Shown piece after piece: positions 1 through 5,987 of a stretch of DNA of 5,987 nt. The notes below the pieces were generated by a model, which was given only the letters and a program-made list of their open reading frames with translations, did not search any database and was not told the DNA's origin. How positions within the stretch are numbered: position 1 is the stretch's first letter; every line of letters begins with the position of its first letter. A program made the position numbers and the translations under genes. Origin of the DNA: Thermoplasmatota archaeon (GTDB taxonomy: Archaea; Thermoplasmatota; Thermoplasmata; Thermoplasmatales; Thermoplasmataceae); the NCBI GenBank assembly GCA_023379355.1, contig JAMCUD010000085.1, positions 1 through 5,987 on the forward strand, given 5' to 3'.

Positions 1-1090
1 CCGACTTTGGGCTCCCTATCTGCACAACCAGATCGATATAGCCAATGTCAATCCCAAGCTCAAGGGATGTGGATGTGATGACACACTTTAGTTCACCGTT
101 CTTGAGCTTGTTCTCAACTTCCAACCTCGTCTCCTTGCCAAGCGAAGAATGATGGGCCTCTATGCTCTCAATGCCTCGTGCCTTGAGGCGCATTGCGACA
201 TGCTCAGTCCCGCTTCTTGTGTTGGTGAAGACAAGTGTTGTTTTGTGCTCGTTGATCATGTTAACGAGAACGTCGTACATCCTCTCATTTGCGACCTCGT
301 AACTTGTCTTTGTCAGGTCCCGGACCGGGGTTATGGTTTTGAGATCAAGGAACTTCTTTGTGTCGACGTCTACTATTGAAAACTTTCTGGGTTCATCCCC
401 GTCGTAACCACAAAGGTATGTCGCTATCAGATCCAGGGGTGCCTGTGTGGCGGAGAGGCCTATCCTGATGAAATCCCTGTTGACTGCAGCCAGTCTCTCA
501 ATATTTACTGAAAGCAGGGAACCACGTTTAGTCGCAGAAACTTCATGAATCTCGTCTATTATTAGATACCTCAAGTCCTGTAACTTTTCCCTGAATTTTG
601 GTGCAGAAAGAGTCAGGGAGAATGATTCCGGAGTTGTTATGAGTATGTGAGGCGGTTTGCGGAGCATTTTCTGTCGCTCGTTCTGGGTTGTATCACCAGA
701 CCTCACGGCAACCCTTATTTTTGGTGGCTCCACACCCTGTTCTGCTGCCACCCTGTAAATCTCCTCAAGCGGGGAATTCAGGTTCTTGTTTATGTCGTTT
801 GCAAGTGCCTTTAGGGGACTTATATAAAGACAATATATTCTGTCCTCAAGTTTTCCCTGCCTGGCTAGGCCAAAAAGCTCATTAATAACGGCCAGGAATC
901 CGGTCAGCGTCTTTCCTGTTCCTGTGGGGCTGGAAACCAGAACGTTCTGTCTGTTGTGTATGAGGGGGATAGCCCTCTTCTGTGGATCAGTAAGCCCACT
1001 GTATTTTCCATTGAACCACCTTGCAATAAGAGGGTCGAGAAAGGGCAGGTGATCCTCTACCCTGAACTCACTTACAGTGTCCTGCTCCAT
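1..1090 (-). CDS. lhr: Lhr-family ATP-dependent superfamily 2 helicase, N-terminal part (3' end outside window)
   Basis: The product is an SF2 helicase of the Lhr (large helicase-related) family, which translocates on single-stranded nucleic acid and is linked to archaeal DNA repair or RNA handling. Read from the ATG at 1090-1088, 363 codons are visible and the gene leaves the window at base 1. Motifs in order: Q-like GLTDPQKRAI (32-41), Walker A SPTGTGKT (54-61), Ia SPLKAL (91-96), Ib TTPES (152-156), Walker B/DEAH-type DEIH (179-182), SAT (213-215), IV LVFTNTRS (286-293), then HHSSLGKE (313-320), motif V STSLELGIDIG (340-350) and QIGSPKS (357-363). The HHSSL, STSLELGIDIG and QIGSPKS blocks are characteristic of Lhr rather than Hel308 or RecQ. 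Motif VI, the winged-helix and the C-terminal domains would lie beyond the edge. The ATG is the first in frame after a TAA about 20 bases upstream and leaves the expected short leader before the Q motif. Which Lhr subgroup it belongs to cannot be told from this part. Confidence 0.93.
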   Translation of the reverse strand, partial: MEQDTVSEFRVEDHLPFLDPLIARWFNGKYSGLTDPQKRAIPLIHNRQNVLVSSPTGTGKTLTGFLAVINELFGLARQGKLEDRIYCLYISPLKALANDINKNLNSPLEEIYRVAAEQGVEPPKIRVAVRSGDTTQNERQKMLRKPPHILITTPESFSLTLSAPKFREKLQDLRYLIIDEIHEVSATKRGSLLSVNIERLAAVNRDFIRIGLSATQAPLDLIATYLCGYDGDEPRKFSIVDVDTKKFLDLKTITPVRDLTKTSYEVANERMYDVLVNMINEHKTTLVFTNTRSGTEHVAMRLKARGIESIEAHHSSLGKETRLEVENKLKNGELKCVITSTSLELGIDIGYIDLVVQIGSPKS

Positions 1091-1116
1091 CTTATATAAC
1101 TTTGTACGGAGTTAGA

Positions 1117-1131
1117 AATAATATTTAACAT
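1117..1131 (-). promoter_or_regulatory. Possible TATA-box promoter of the Lhr helicase gene
   Basis: Read on the minus strand, the 101-base gap ahead of the helicase contains TTAAATAT at 1128-1121, about 34 bases before the ATG at 1090. An archaeal TATA box at this place would start transcription about 7 bases ahead of the start codon, giving a nearly leaderless mRNA. No Shine-Dalgarno is present before the ATG, which agrees. The region is AT-rich, so a chance match is possible. Confidence 0.4.
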
Positions 1132-1191
1132 CTTCGACAGATAATACTGACATTACCCTTTAATTCCGGGAAGTGTTATTATCAGTTCGGA

Positions 1192-2310
1192 TCATTTTTC
1201 AGTACTACCCCCCGTTTTTATCCTTGCTTCCGCAGCCAGTCTTCTGGAGAGTTTTTCAAGCGTAGTGTCACGCAGGCGTGTACCTTTAAGTACTTCAGAA
1301 AAGAACTCAATGGCACGATCGTAATCTCCAACATTAACAGGTTTTGGGACCCCGTCCTTACCTCCAAGCGCAAAGGAAAATTTTACCGGATCTGTGAAGG
1401 ATGGTTTGGAACCATATACAATCTCTGCAAGATATGAGAGAGCCCTGATTGTGGATTTCCCCACTCCATTCATGAAGGCTAGTTCCTGGAAATCTTTTGG
1501 TTGGTATTCGTATATCTGCCTCATCCTGTTCCAGTCAATCCTGTAGTCCAGTCTCAATAGTGGTTCGTCTCTGTTGAAACTGTCCAGTGACCTTTGGAAC
1601 CCACTCTGCAGGGAATATCTATACCTCACCGGATTTTCTCTTGCCATTTCCAGCATGCCTTCACGGTTCGTGGCGCTTCTTGCGGTTGACAGATCCAATG
1701 GCTTATCCACAATAATGGTGGATGAAATTCCATTTCTGCCATCATTCAAAAAATCAAGAGATGTTCGGTGGAGCCAGTGGTACCTTCTTGCAATCCTCTC
1801 CTCAGGGTTCATACCCTGCTGTACAATTGCCCACCTGCCAGTTTGATCGATAATAAGGAACTGCATATACAGGTCGAACCCGTCCTGCAGAAGGTTCTGG
1901 TCCACCTTTGCTATCCTTCTCGCATCCTCCCTTATTCGATGCGCCTTTGATTCTGATATTGTTCCTCTGGCCACAAGAGCGTCAAATTCGCTTCCCATCT
2001 CTGAAATGTGTGCCCCCTTTCCTCCCAGTATATAGACATCCGGATCAGCGCTTTTCCAGAAATATTCTTTCAGTGCCCCAAGTGTGGCTGTCGTAGTACC
2101 ACTAGAATTCCAGTCAAATCCTATGGCGAGAGAAAGAGAATGAAACCAGAATGGATCAGAAAGCCTCTCGAGGTAGTCTTCCACCCCGAACCTTTCAATG
2201 ATCAAATCTGACACTATCCCTCCAAGTTTTACCATTCTCCTGTACAGGTACTCAGGAGGATGCCCGTAGTGGAGTGGAAGAACTGCCGAACCTTTCCTTT
2301 CCAATACCAA
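1192..2310 (-). CDS. DUF763 family protein with helix-hairpin-helix-like segment
   Basis: A complete protein of 372 residues that I recognise as DUF763, a family found in archaea and some thermophilic bacteria and with no established function. Conserved-looking blocks are LPLHYG (11-16), RLSDPFWFHSL (49-59), GFDWNSSGTTT (64-74) with GALKE (78-82), GGKG (96-99), WAIVQQGMN (160-168), RRYHWL (175-180), FMNGVGKSTIRAL (279-291) and FSFALGGKDGVPKPV (311-325). The FMNGVGKSTIRAL stretch, followed by a helix, resembles a helix-hairpin-helix nucleic-acid-binding motif, so DNA or RNA binding is a reasonable guess only. No signal peptide or membrane segment is seen; it is probably cytoplasmic. There is no ATG ahead of the first conserved block, so the start is TTG, either at 2310 or two codons later at 2304. 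A TATA-like TTAAATTT (2332-2325) is centred about 25 bases before 2304, which favours 2304 if the mRNA is leaderless. The gene lies 36 bases after the amidohydrolase stop and could also be read from that transcript. Confidence 0.88.
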   Translation of the reverse strand: MVLERKGSAVLPLHYGHPPEYLYRRMVKLGGIVSDLIIERFGVEDYLERLSDPFWFHSLSLAIGFDWNSSGTTTATLGALKEYFWKSADPDVYILGGKGAHISEMGSEFDALVARGTISESKAHRIREDARRIAKVDQNLLQDGFDLYMQFLIIDQTGRWAIVQQGMNPEERIARRYHWLHRTSLDFLNDGRNGISSTIIVDKPLDLSTARSATNREGMLEMARENPVRYRYSLQSGFQRSLDSFNRDEPLLRLDYRIDWNRMRQIYEYQPKDFQELAFMNGVGKSTIRALSYLAEIVYGSKPSFTDPVKFSFALGGKDGVPKPVNVGDYDRAIEFFSEVLKGTRLRDTTLEKLSRRLAAEARIKTGGSTEK

Positions 2311-2324
2311 TGAAAAGCTAAATG

Positions 2325-2334
2325 AAATTTAAGA
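2325..2334 (-). promoter_or_regulatory. Possible TATA box for the DUF763 gene
   Basis: TCTTAAATTT on the minus strand sits in the 36-base gap between the amidohydrolase stop and the DUF763 start. Its TTAAATTT core is centred about 18 bases from TTG 2310 and about 25 from TTG 2304. The second distance fits an archaeal leaderless promoter. The gap also lacks any Shine-Dalgarno. An AT-rich gap can give such a match by chance. Confidence 0.35.
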
Positions 2335-2346
2335 TTTACCAGTACC

Positions 2347-3555
2347 TCAATGAAGTGGAAATGTCACTTCCTTTCCCGAAAGAAAGACGCGTTTCCTATT
2401 CTTCACCTCATGACTATCCCTGATAGGATCACCCTCAAGGAGAACAAGGTCTGCCTGGGCATGCTCTGTGATTACTCCTGCTTGGATACCGATTTTTCTC
2501 ACATTTCCTGTAGCACTCTGCAGGGCTTCAAGGGGAGTTAGGCCTCCGATCTCAGTGAGGAGTATGAGCTCATTCCAGTTTGTTCCTATGTCAATGTCCG
2601 TACCGGTTTCAAAACCCAGATCAGTTCCCGCCAGAATATTTACTCCGAGACTAACAGCTTTGGGGAGAACTTTCCCGACACCGTCTCTCACGTCCTTGAT
2701 CTTTTCAAGTCCCCAGCTGCTCACACCAAGCTTCTGCCCATTCTTTACCAACAGTTCCTGGATTGACAGCGTTGGGGTCAGTGAGGTTCCACTTTCCGCC
2801 ATCTCTTTTAGTGTCTGGTCTTCTGCCATTGTACCATGCTCTATTGACTTAACTCCAGCCTTGACAGCGTTCCTAATACCCTTATCTCCATGTGCGTGTG
2901 CGGCAACATATGTGCCCGCCTTCCTGGCCTCATTTACAATCGCTTCCAACTCCTCCGGAGTGAACTGTTCCTGATCAGGCCTGTCTCTCTCAGACAGAAC
3001 GCCTCCGGTGGAAAATACCTTTATAAAATCCGCTCCAGATCGCAGAACGCGCCGGGCTGATGCTATGCATTGATCTCTGCCGTCACATATCTCTGACATT
3101 CCGCGATCTTCGTTCCAGTGGAAAGGGATTGAATGTGCGATTTCACCATGCCCAAATGTCTGGCTTAGCGGTTTTCCCGCTGCAAGTATGTTCGGGCCGG
3201 TAATCGTACCTGTCCTTATCGCCTCCCTGAGATATATTGAGTTCTCTTCTCCGCAATCCCGGACAGTAGTAAAACCGGCTTCAAGCAAACGCTTCATCCA
3301 TGTTGTTGATCTCAGCAGTCTCGTCCTGCTATCCTTTACCAGATACTCGTAAACAAGATTGCCGCTTGTCACACCGCTGAGATGTATGTGCGAGTCAACC
3401 ATTCCTGGCATTACAAAAAAATCTCTTGCATCTATTCTGTCGTCGCCAGACAGATTCTTGCCTATTTTCCACACCTTGCCGTTTCTTATCTCGATGTCCA
3501 TGTCCTCGAGTACCCGGTTACCATCGAAAAGTGACCCGCAATGGATAAACGTCAT
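2347..3555 (-). CDS. Amidohydrolase-superfamily metal-dependent hydrolase (imidazolonepropionase/prolidase-like)
   Basis: A complete 402-residue enzyme of the binuclear-metal amidohydrolase superfamily, in the subgroup near imidazolonepropionase and the Zn-dependent Xaa-Pro dipeptidases. The N-terminal beta-sandwich part (about 1-50, including the FDGNRVLEDMDIEIRNGKV segment) and the C-terminal strands (about 365-400) flank a TIM barrel. Metal ligands expected for the fold are all present: DSHIHL with H56 and H58, a probable carboxylated lysine K179 in FIKVFSTGGV, H220 and H222 in AAHAHG, H240 in IEHGT, and the catalytic Asp D312 in AGTDLG. Length is normal for the group. There is no signal peptide, so it is probably cytoplasmic. 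Substrate cannot be fixed from sequence; relatives cleave Xaa-Pro dipeptides, other amides or cyclic amides. The ATG at 3555 is the only one in frame after an upstream TAG and lies 25 bases from a good BRE/TATA element, so the mRNA is probably leaderless. It is divergent from a transporter-M20 pair, suggesting a shared scavenging role. Confidence 0.9.
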   Translation of the reverse strand: MTFIHCGSLFDGNRVLEDMDIEIRNGKVWKIGKNLSGDDRIDARDFFVMPGMVDSHIHLSGVTSGNLVYEYLVKDSRTRLLRSTTWMKRLLEAGFTTVRDCGEENSIYLREAIRTGTITGPNILAAGKPLSQTFGHGEIAHSIPFHWNEDRGMSEICDGRDQCIASARRVLRSGADFIKVFSTGGVLSERDRPDQEQFTPEELEAIVNEARKAGTYVAAHAHGDKGIRNAVKAGVKSIEHGTMAEDQTLKEMAESGTSLTPTLSIQELLVKNGQKLGVSSWGLEKIKDVRDGVGKVLPKAVSLGVNILAGTDLGFETGTDIDIGTNWNELILLTEIGGLTPLEALQSATGNVRKIGIQAGVITEHAQADLVLLEGDPIRDSHEVKNRKRVFLSGKEVTFPLH

Positions 3556-3577
3556 TAGTGTTGAACATGATGCAGTC

Positions 3578-3592
3578 GCATAAACCTTTTCA
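3578..3592 (-). promoter_or_regulatory. BRE/TATA promoter of the amidohydrolase gene
   Basis: On the minus strand GAAAAGGTTTATG contains a purine-rich BRE-like part followed by a TTTATG TATA box. The 10-mer AAAGGTTTAT (3589-3580) ends 25 bases before the A of the ATG at 3555. This spacing predicts transcription beginning at the start codon, the leaderless arrangement usual for first genes in Thermoplasmata. The same 10-mer occurs in front of the divergent transporter. Confidence 0.6.
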
Positions 3593-3600
3593 TATGCCTA

Positions 3601-3640
3601 TTGGAATAATTGACAATTATTTCTCCAGAACTTGGAATAA
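3601..3640 (+). repeat. Direct repeat TTGGAATAA, two copies
   Basis: Exact 9-base copies lie at 3601-3609 and 3632-3640, start to start 31 bases apart, about three helical turns. Each is followed within one base by TTGA, so the similarity extends to about 13 bases with one insertion. The first copy overlaps the left arm of the 17-base palindrome. Possible repeated regulator site on one face of the helix. Confidence 0.4.
3605..3621. repeat. Perfect 17-base palindrome, operator candidate
   Basis: AATAATTG and CAATTATT form 8-base inverted arms around a single central A. The centre (3613) lies just upstream of the amidohydrolase BRE/TATA (3580-3592) and about 150 bases upstream of the transporter promoter. 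The arm core ATAATTG recurs at 3656-3662. A two-fold symmetric site of this length suits a dimeric winged-helix or helix-turn-helix regulator; it is AT-rich, so binding needs proof. Confidence 0.5.
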
Positions 3641-3643
3641 CTT

Positions 3644-3692
3644 GAGACAAATTTCATAATTGTTAAAAAACACATAAAGAAGAGACAAATTT
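3644..3692 (+). repeat. Direct repeat GAGACAAATTT, two copies
   Basis: Exact 11-base copies occupy 3644-3654 and 3682-3692, start to start 38 bases apart. They lie between the palindrome and the transporter promoter. They may be binding sites or remnants of a small local duplication; the sequence between them is not repeated. Confidence 0.45.
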
Positions 3693-3754
3693 GAAGAAAT
3701 TTTTAAAATCTGTTCATATACAATCGAAAAATACCACATTTTAGCCCAAGCTTC

Positions 3755-3769
3755 AGGAAAGGTTTATTA
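3755..3769 (+). promoter_or_regulatory. BRE/TATA promoter of the transporter operon
   Basis: AGGAAAGGTTTATTA carries the same AAAGGTTTAT 10-mer (3758-3767) as the divergent amidohydrolase promoter. It ends 25 bases before the GTG at 3792 but only 16 before the ATG at 3783. If it works like its twin, transcription would start at 3792. A weaker upstream candidate, TTTTTAAAA around 3700-3707, would give a leader of about 50 bases and allow the ATG. Confidence 0.55.
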
Positions 3770-3782
3770 GGATCCCCATCGT

Positions 3783-5012
3783 ATGAGCATTGTGGACACG
3801 GAACAGACTGTAATAAAGGAGGCAAATACCCTGGGGGGTTTGCTGAAAGTGGTTATTCCAATAGCTCTTGGAATGTTTCTCGTTGGTTTTGACGCGAACC
3901 TGTTTTTCTTTGGAGGAACATTCATTTTGAAAACCATAAAGGTGAACCAGATATTGCTGGGGATTGCGGGATCGGGATTTGCTGCTGGAATAGCAATATT
4001 CAGCGTGATAGGCGGATATATATTCGACAAGATAACTACCAGGAACGGAATTATCATTTCACTCGCAATAATCTCTGTATTTTCCGCACTCACTGGTTTC
4101 GTGACCAATCAGTATGAGCTTGTAATATACCGTTTCCTTGTTGGATTCGGCACCGGAATGATACAGCCCGAGATCATAGCTTTCCTCGGAGATATCAGGC
4201 CGGAAAGGAGGCAGACCGTCATAGCCTCTGAGGGGATAGCGTTTGGACTGGGTCTTTTTGTTGCCCCTTATATATATGCTGCGTACTCGACTCCAAGCAC
4301 CTTTGACATACCGTTCATAATTGCTGGAATAAGCGGTGCTGCACTGATTGGAGCTGTTGTAGCACTTGTTCCTTCCAAATATAAGCTATACCAGAGGCCG
4401 CAAAAGGGTATGCTGGAGGTACTTAATCCATCACTGATACTCATATCTCTCTCTTTCTTTGTTTTCGGGATCGCATTCTTCGCCTTCGAAAGCTATTACA
4501 CGGAATACCTCACGTTCTATGGATTCACAGAGACAAGTGCTTCGCTTGTTTTCTCATTCTTTGGTCTGGCTCTTCTGGTAGCAACACTGCCTGCCGGCAT
4601 ATTGGGAGATGTCTTCAACCGGAAAATGATCATACTTTCTGCCAGTGCCGTGATGATGGTCGCTTCAATAGTACTGTTTTTCCTCTCGCCAGTCTTTGGC
4701 CTCGCTGCCCTGGGAACGGTCCTATTTGGTGCAGGCTACGGTATGTACGGAAACGTGAATGCATTTGCACAGGATTCGGTGGAAGATGCGTGGAGAGGAT
4801 CCGCAGTGGGTTTCATGTTCCTGATCTTTAACATAGGTACAATAATCGGGTCACCGCTCATGGGCATTGCCATCGCAAAATTCGGCTATCACCTTGCAGG
4901 CATCTATGTCATAATCATTCCGCTGATCATCAGCCTTGCTCTCGTAGCTGGCACACCAAACGTTAGAAAAACTGTTGTGACGGGAGAAGCTGAAGCTGCC
5001 GGTGGCAGGTGA
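3783..5012 (+). CDS. MFS transporter, 12 membrane helices
   Basis: A complete 409-residue major facilitator superfamily permease of the cytoplasmic membrane, likely a proton-coupled importer or exporter of a small organic solute. Twelve hydrophobic segments can be placed near residues 20-42, 58-80, 88-107, 112-135, 147-168, 176-196, 215-236, 250-272, 280-302, 305-327, 341-363 and 371-391, with a loop at about 197-214 between the halves. The family loop motif is present after helix 2 as GGYIFDKITTRNG (77-89) and repeated in the second half as GILGDVFNRK (272-281). Helix 1 holds a buried acidic residue in GFDAN (35-39), as in aromatic-acid and sugar porter groups, and helix 4 the usual Arg in YRFLVGFGTG (116-125). 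The substrate is not determined. The M20D hydrolase follows directly, so import of its substrate is inferred. The start may be GTG at 3792 rather than ATG at 3783, judged by promoter spacing; either leaves all helices intact. Confidence 0.9.
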   Translation: MSIVDTEQTVIKEANTLGGLLKVVIPIALGMFLVGFDANLFFFGGTFILKTIKVNQILLGIAGSGFAAGIAIFSVIGGYIFDKITTRNGIIISLAIISVFSALTGFVTNQYELVIYRFLVGFGTGMIQPEIIAFLGDIRPERRQTVIASEGIAFGLGLFVAPYIYAAYSTPSTFDIPFIIAGISGAALIGAVVALVPSKYKLYQRPQKGMLEVLNPSLILISLSFFVFGIAFFAFESYYTEYLTFYGFTETSASLVFSFFGLALLVATLPAGILGDVFNRKMIILSASAVMMVASIVLFFLSPVFGLAALGTVLFGAGYGMYGNVNAFAQDSVEDAWRGSAVGFMFLIFNIGTIIGSPLMGIAIAKFGYHLAGIYVIIIPLIISLALVAGTPNVRKTVVTGEAEAAGGR

Positions 5013-5013
5013 T
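5007..5013 (+). promoter_or_regulatory. Shine-Dalgarno site deciding the M20D start
   Basis: AGGTGAT is a seven-base match to the archaeal anti-Shine-Dalgarno (16S rRNA tail ATCACCTCC). It ends four bases before ATG 5018 and overlaps ATG 5012, so 5018 is the better start. It also spans the transporter stop TGA (5010-5012), which ties translation of the two genes. This is the only convincing Shine-Dalgarno in front of a gene in the window, fitting an internal operon gene among otherwise leaderless first genes. Confidence 0.6.
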
Positions 5014-5017
5014 GTGG

Positions 5018-5987
5018 ATGGATGGGTCTGAACCAAGATCCGATCTTTCCAGCTACGTGATATCACTGAGACGGGAATTTCATAAAAATGCTGAACTCAG
5101 TTTCAGAGAATTTACAACGTCAAAAATGATATCTGACGAACTTAACAATCTTGGCATTAAGCCCATCCCCATAGCAGGAACTGGAATATACGCTGACATT
5201 GAAGGAAAATCGCCTGGCAGGACTGTGGCCCTCAGGGCAGATATTGACGCACTTCCTCTCAGTGAAATTTCAGGTGACGAATTTTCTTCCAGGAATCCTG
5301 GTGCAATGCATGCGTGTGGTCACGATGGACACATTGCCATGCTTCTGGGAGTTGCCAGGAAATTTGCTTCGGATCGTTCCTTTCCAGGGCGAATCAGGCT
5401 CCTATTCCAACCTGCTGAAGAAGCACCTCCAGGAGGGGCCATAAAGATGATAGAAGAGGGGGCAATGAATGGTGTTGATTATGTCCTGGGCCAGCATGTC
5501 ATTTCCACGTTGCCTGCCGGCGTAATCGGTGTAAACTACGATAACGGCGCGGCAATATCTGACGAATTCTTCATAAAAATCTCCGGTCCTGGTGGACATG
5601 GATCAAGGCCGCATGAGACATCGGACGTTGTATATGTAACGTCCCTGTTTATTGTTGCGGCGCAGGCCCTGATATCTAGGATGACCGATCAGACACAGCC
5701 ATCAGTCCTTACGTTTGGAACCATAAAGGCCGGCGATAGATTTAATATTATAGCCTCAACCTCAGAAATAAGTGGTACGGTGAGGACATACAGCAAGGAT
5801 TTGCGTGACAAGATACGCGACGGCCTCAAGAATTTGCTGGAGAGTCTCTGCAAGGTTCATGGATCAGATTACAGCTTTCACTACGAGGAGGGCTATCCGG
5901 CGCTGATAAATGATAGGAAAGTGGCGGCAATAGTGGACAAGGTGGCTAAATCCGTTGTTGGTTCTGAACGTGTGGTCTACCCGCCCC
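5018..5987 (+). CDS. M20D-family amidohydrolase/aminoacylase-like peptidase, N-terminal part (3' end outside window)
   Basis: The product belongs to the M20D metallopeptidases (hippurate hydrolase, N-acyl-L-amino acid amidohydrolase, plant IAA-amino acid hydrolase type), which release an amino acid by cleaving an N-acyl or peptide amide bond. Numbered from ATG 5018, 323 codons are visible. Motifs are LRADIDALP (72-80), MHACGHDGH (97-105) with ligands C100 and H102, FQPAEE (130-135) with the catalytic and ligand Glu pair, QHV (159-161) with H160, GPGGHGSRPHE with H194 and H199 in the lid domain, and GTVRTYS near 254-260. The spacing matches the family. Members usually have about 380-400 residues, so roughly 60-75 residues, with the last His ligand, lie past the edge. 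The start at 5018 is preferred because AGGTGAT (5007-5013) is a strong Shine-Dalgarno four bases upstream; ATG 5012 in the same frame overlaps the transporter stop by one base and would have the site inside it. No signal peptide; probably cytoplasmic. Confidence 0.92.
   Translation, partial: MDGSEPRSDLSSYVISLRREFHKNAELSFREFTTSKMISDELNNLGIKPIPIAGTGIYADIEGKSPGRTVALRADIDALPLSEISGDEFSSRNPGAMHACGHDGHIAMLLGVARKFASDRSFPGRIRLLFQPAEEAPPGGAIKMIEEGAMNGVDYVLGQHVISTLPAGVIGVNYDNGAAISDEFFIKISGPGGHGSRPHETSDVVYVTSLFIVAAQALISRMTDQTQPSVLTFGTIKAGDRFNIIASTSEISGTVRTYSKDLRDKIRDGLKNLLESLCKVHGSDYSFHYEEGYPALINDRKVAAIVDKVAKSVVGSERVVYPP

Larger units (their letters stand above)
3556..3782. promoter_or_regulatory. Divergent intergenic control region
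   Basis: This 227-base AT-rich stretch separates the minus-strand amidohydrolase from the plus-strand transporter operon. It holds outward-facing promoters near each end, a perfect 17-base palindrome at 3605-3621, two TTGGAATAA copies (3601-3609, 3632-3640), two GAGACAAATTT copies (3644-3654, 3682-3692) and two ATAATTG copies (3606-3612, 3656-3662). I find no convincing small gene, RNA gene or terminator in it. A joint regulator of the two flanking units is inferred; no regulator gene is visible in the window. Confidence 0.6.

Noticed and set aside
149..379. 76-codon plus-strand open frame
   Set aside because: Antisense to the helicase region carrying motifs IV and V; the Cys-rich composition is a by-product of the opposite strand.
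1091..1099. TTATATAAG directly before the helicase ATG as a TATA box
   Set aside because: It is adjacent to the start codon; the transcript would begin inside the gene at a place without an in-frame start codon.
1140..1183. Inverted repeat GATAATA / TATTATC downstream of the DUF763 gene, considered as a terminator
   Set aside because: Arms are only seven AT-rich bases with a 30-base loop, and no T-run follows on the minus strand.
2468..2974. 168-codon open frame on the plus strand
   Set aside because: It lies antisense inside the amidohydrolase, has a Ser/Pro-rich low-complexity composition, and matches no family I know; the minus-strand frame has all catalytic motifs.
3605..3621. The 17-base palindrome as an intrinsic terminator hairpin
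   Set aside because: A one-base loop cannot fold well as RNA, the arms are AT-rich, and it sits upstream of both genes rather than after one.
3767..4108. 113-codon minus-strand open frame over the transporter promoter and 5' end
   Set aside because: It mirrors the membrane-helix codons of the transporter and has no recognisable domain or promoter.
5199..5599. Short open frames on both strands (5199-5444 plus, 5402-5599 minus)
   Set aside because: Both overlap the M20D gene, whose frame contains the metal-binding motifs across the same bases.

Overview
The window looks like chromosomal DNA from an archaeon, most plausibly of the Thermoplasmata (Thermoplasma, Ferroplasma or Cuniculiplasma type). 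This is inferred from four things: an archaeal/Lhr-type helicase, a DUF763 protein, heavy use of ATA and AGG codons, and archaeal TATA-box promoters about 25 bases ahead of start codons with no Shine-Dalgarno, which implies leaderless mRNAs. No RNA genes, mobile elements, CRISPR arrays or clear terminators were found. Gene density is high and no gap between genes exceeds 300 bases.

Layout. The left half is on the minus strand. The first 1090 bases hold the N-terminal 363 codons of an Lhr-family superfamily 2 helicase that runs off the left edge. After a 101-base gap with a possible promoter comes a complete DUF763 gene (1192-2310), which must use a TTG start. Then, 36 bases further, comes a complete amidohydrolase-superfamily gene (2347-3555) of the imidazolonepropionase/prolidase-like type. 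The right half is on the plus strand: a 12-helix MFS transporter (3783-5012), followed almost without gap by an M20D-family amidohydrolase/peptidase (from 5018, or 5012) that runs off the right edge.

Between the two divergent transcription units lies a 227-base AT-rich intergenic region (3556-3782). It has two facing promoters sharing the 10-mer AAAGGTTTAT, a perfect 17-base palindrome and several short direct repeats. This is the least explained part of the window and probably a control region.

Working together. The transporter and the M20D enzyme look like a two-gene uptake-and-hydrolysis operon. The divergent amidohydrolase also belongs to a family that cleaves amide or peptide bonds, so the three may form a small module for scavenging peptides or N-acylated amino acids; this is inference from context. 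The helicase and the DUF763 protein are unrelated to that module and probably concern nucleic acids. I see no strong sign of a wholly new system; the points of most interest are the divergent control region, the start-codon evidence and the unknown function of the DUF763 protein.
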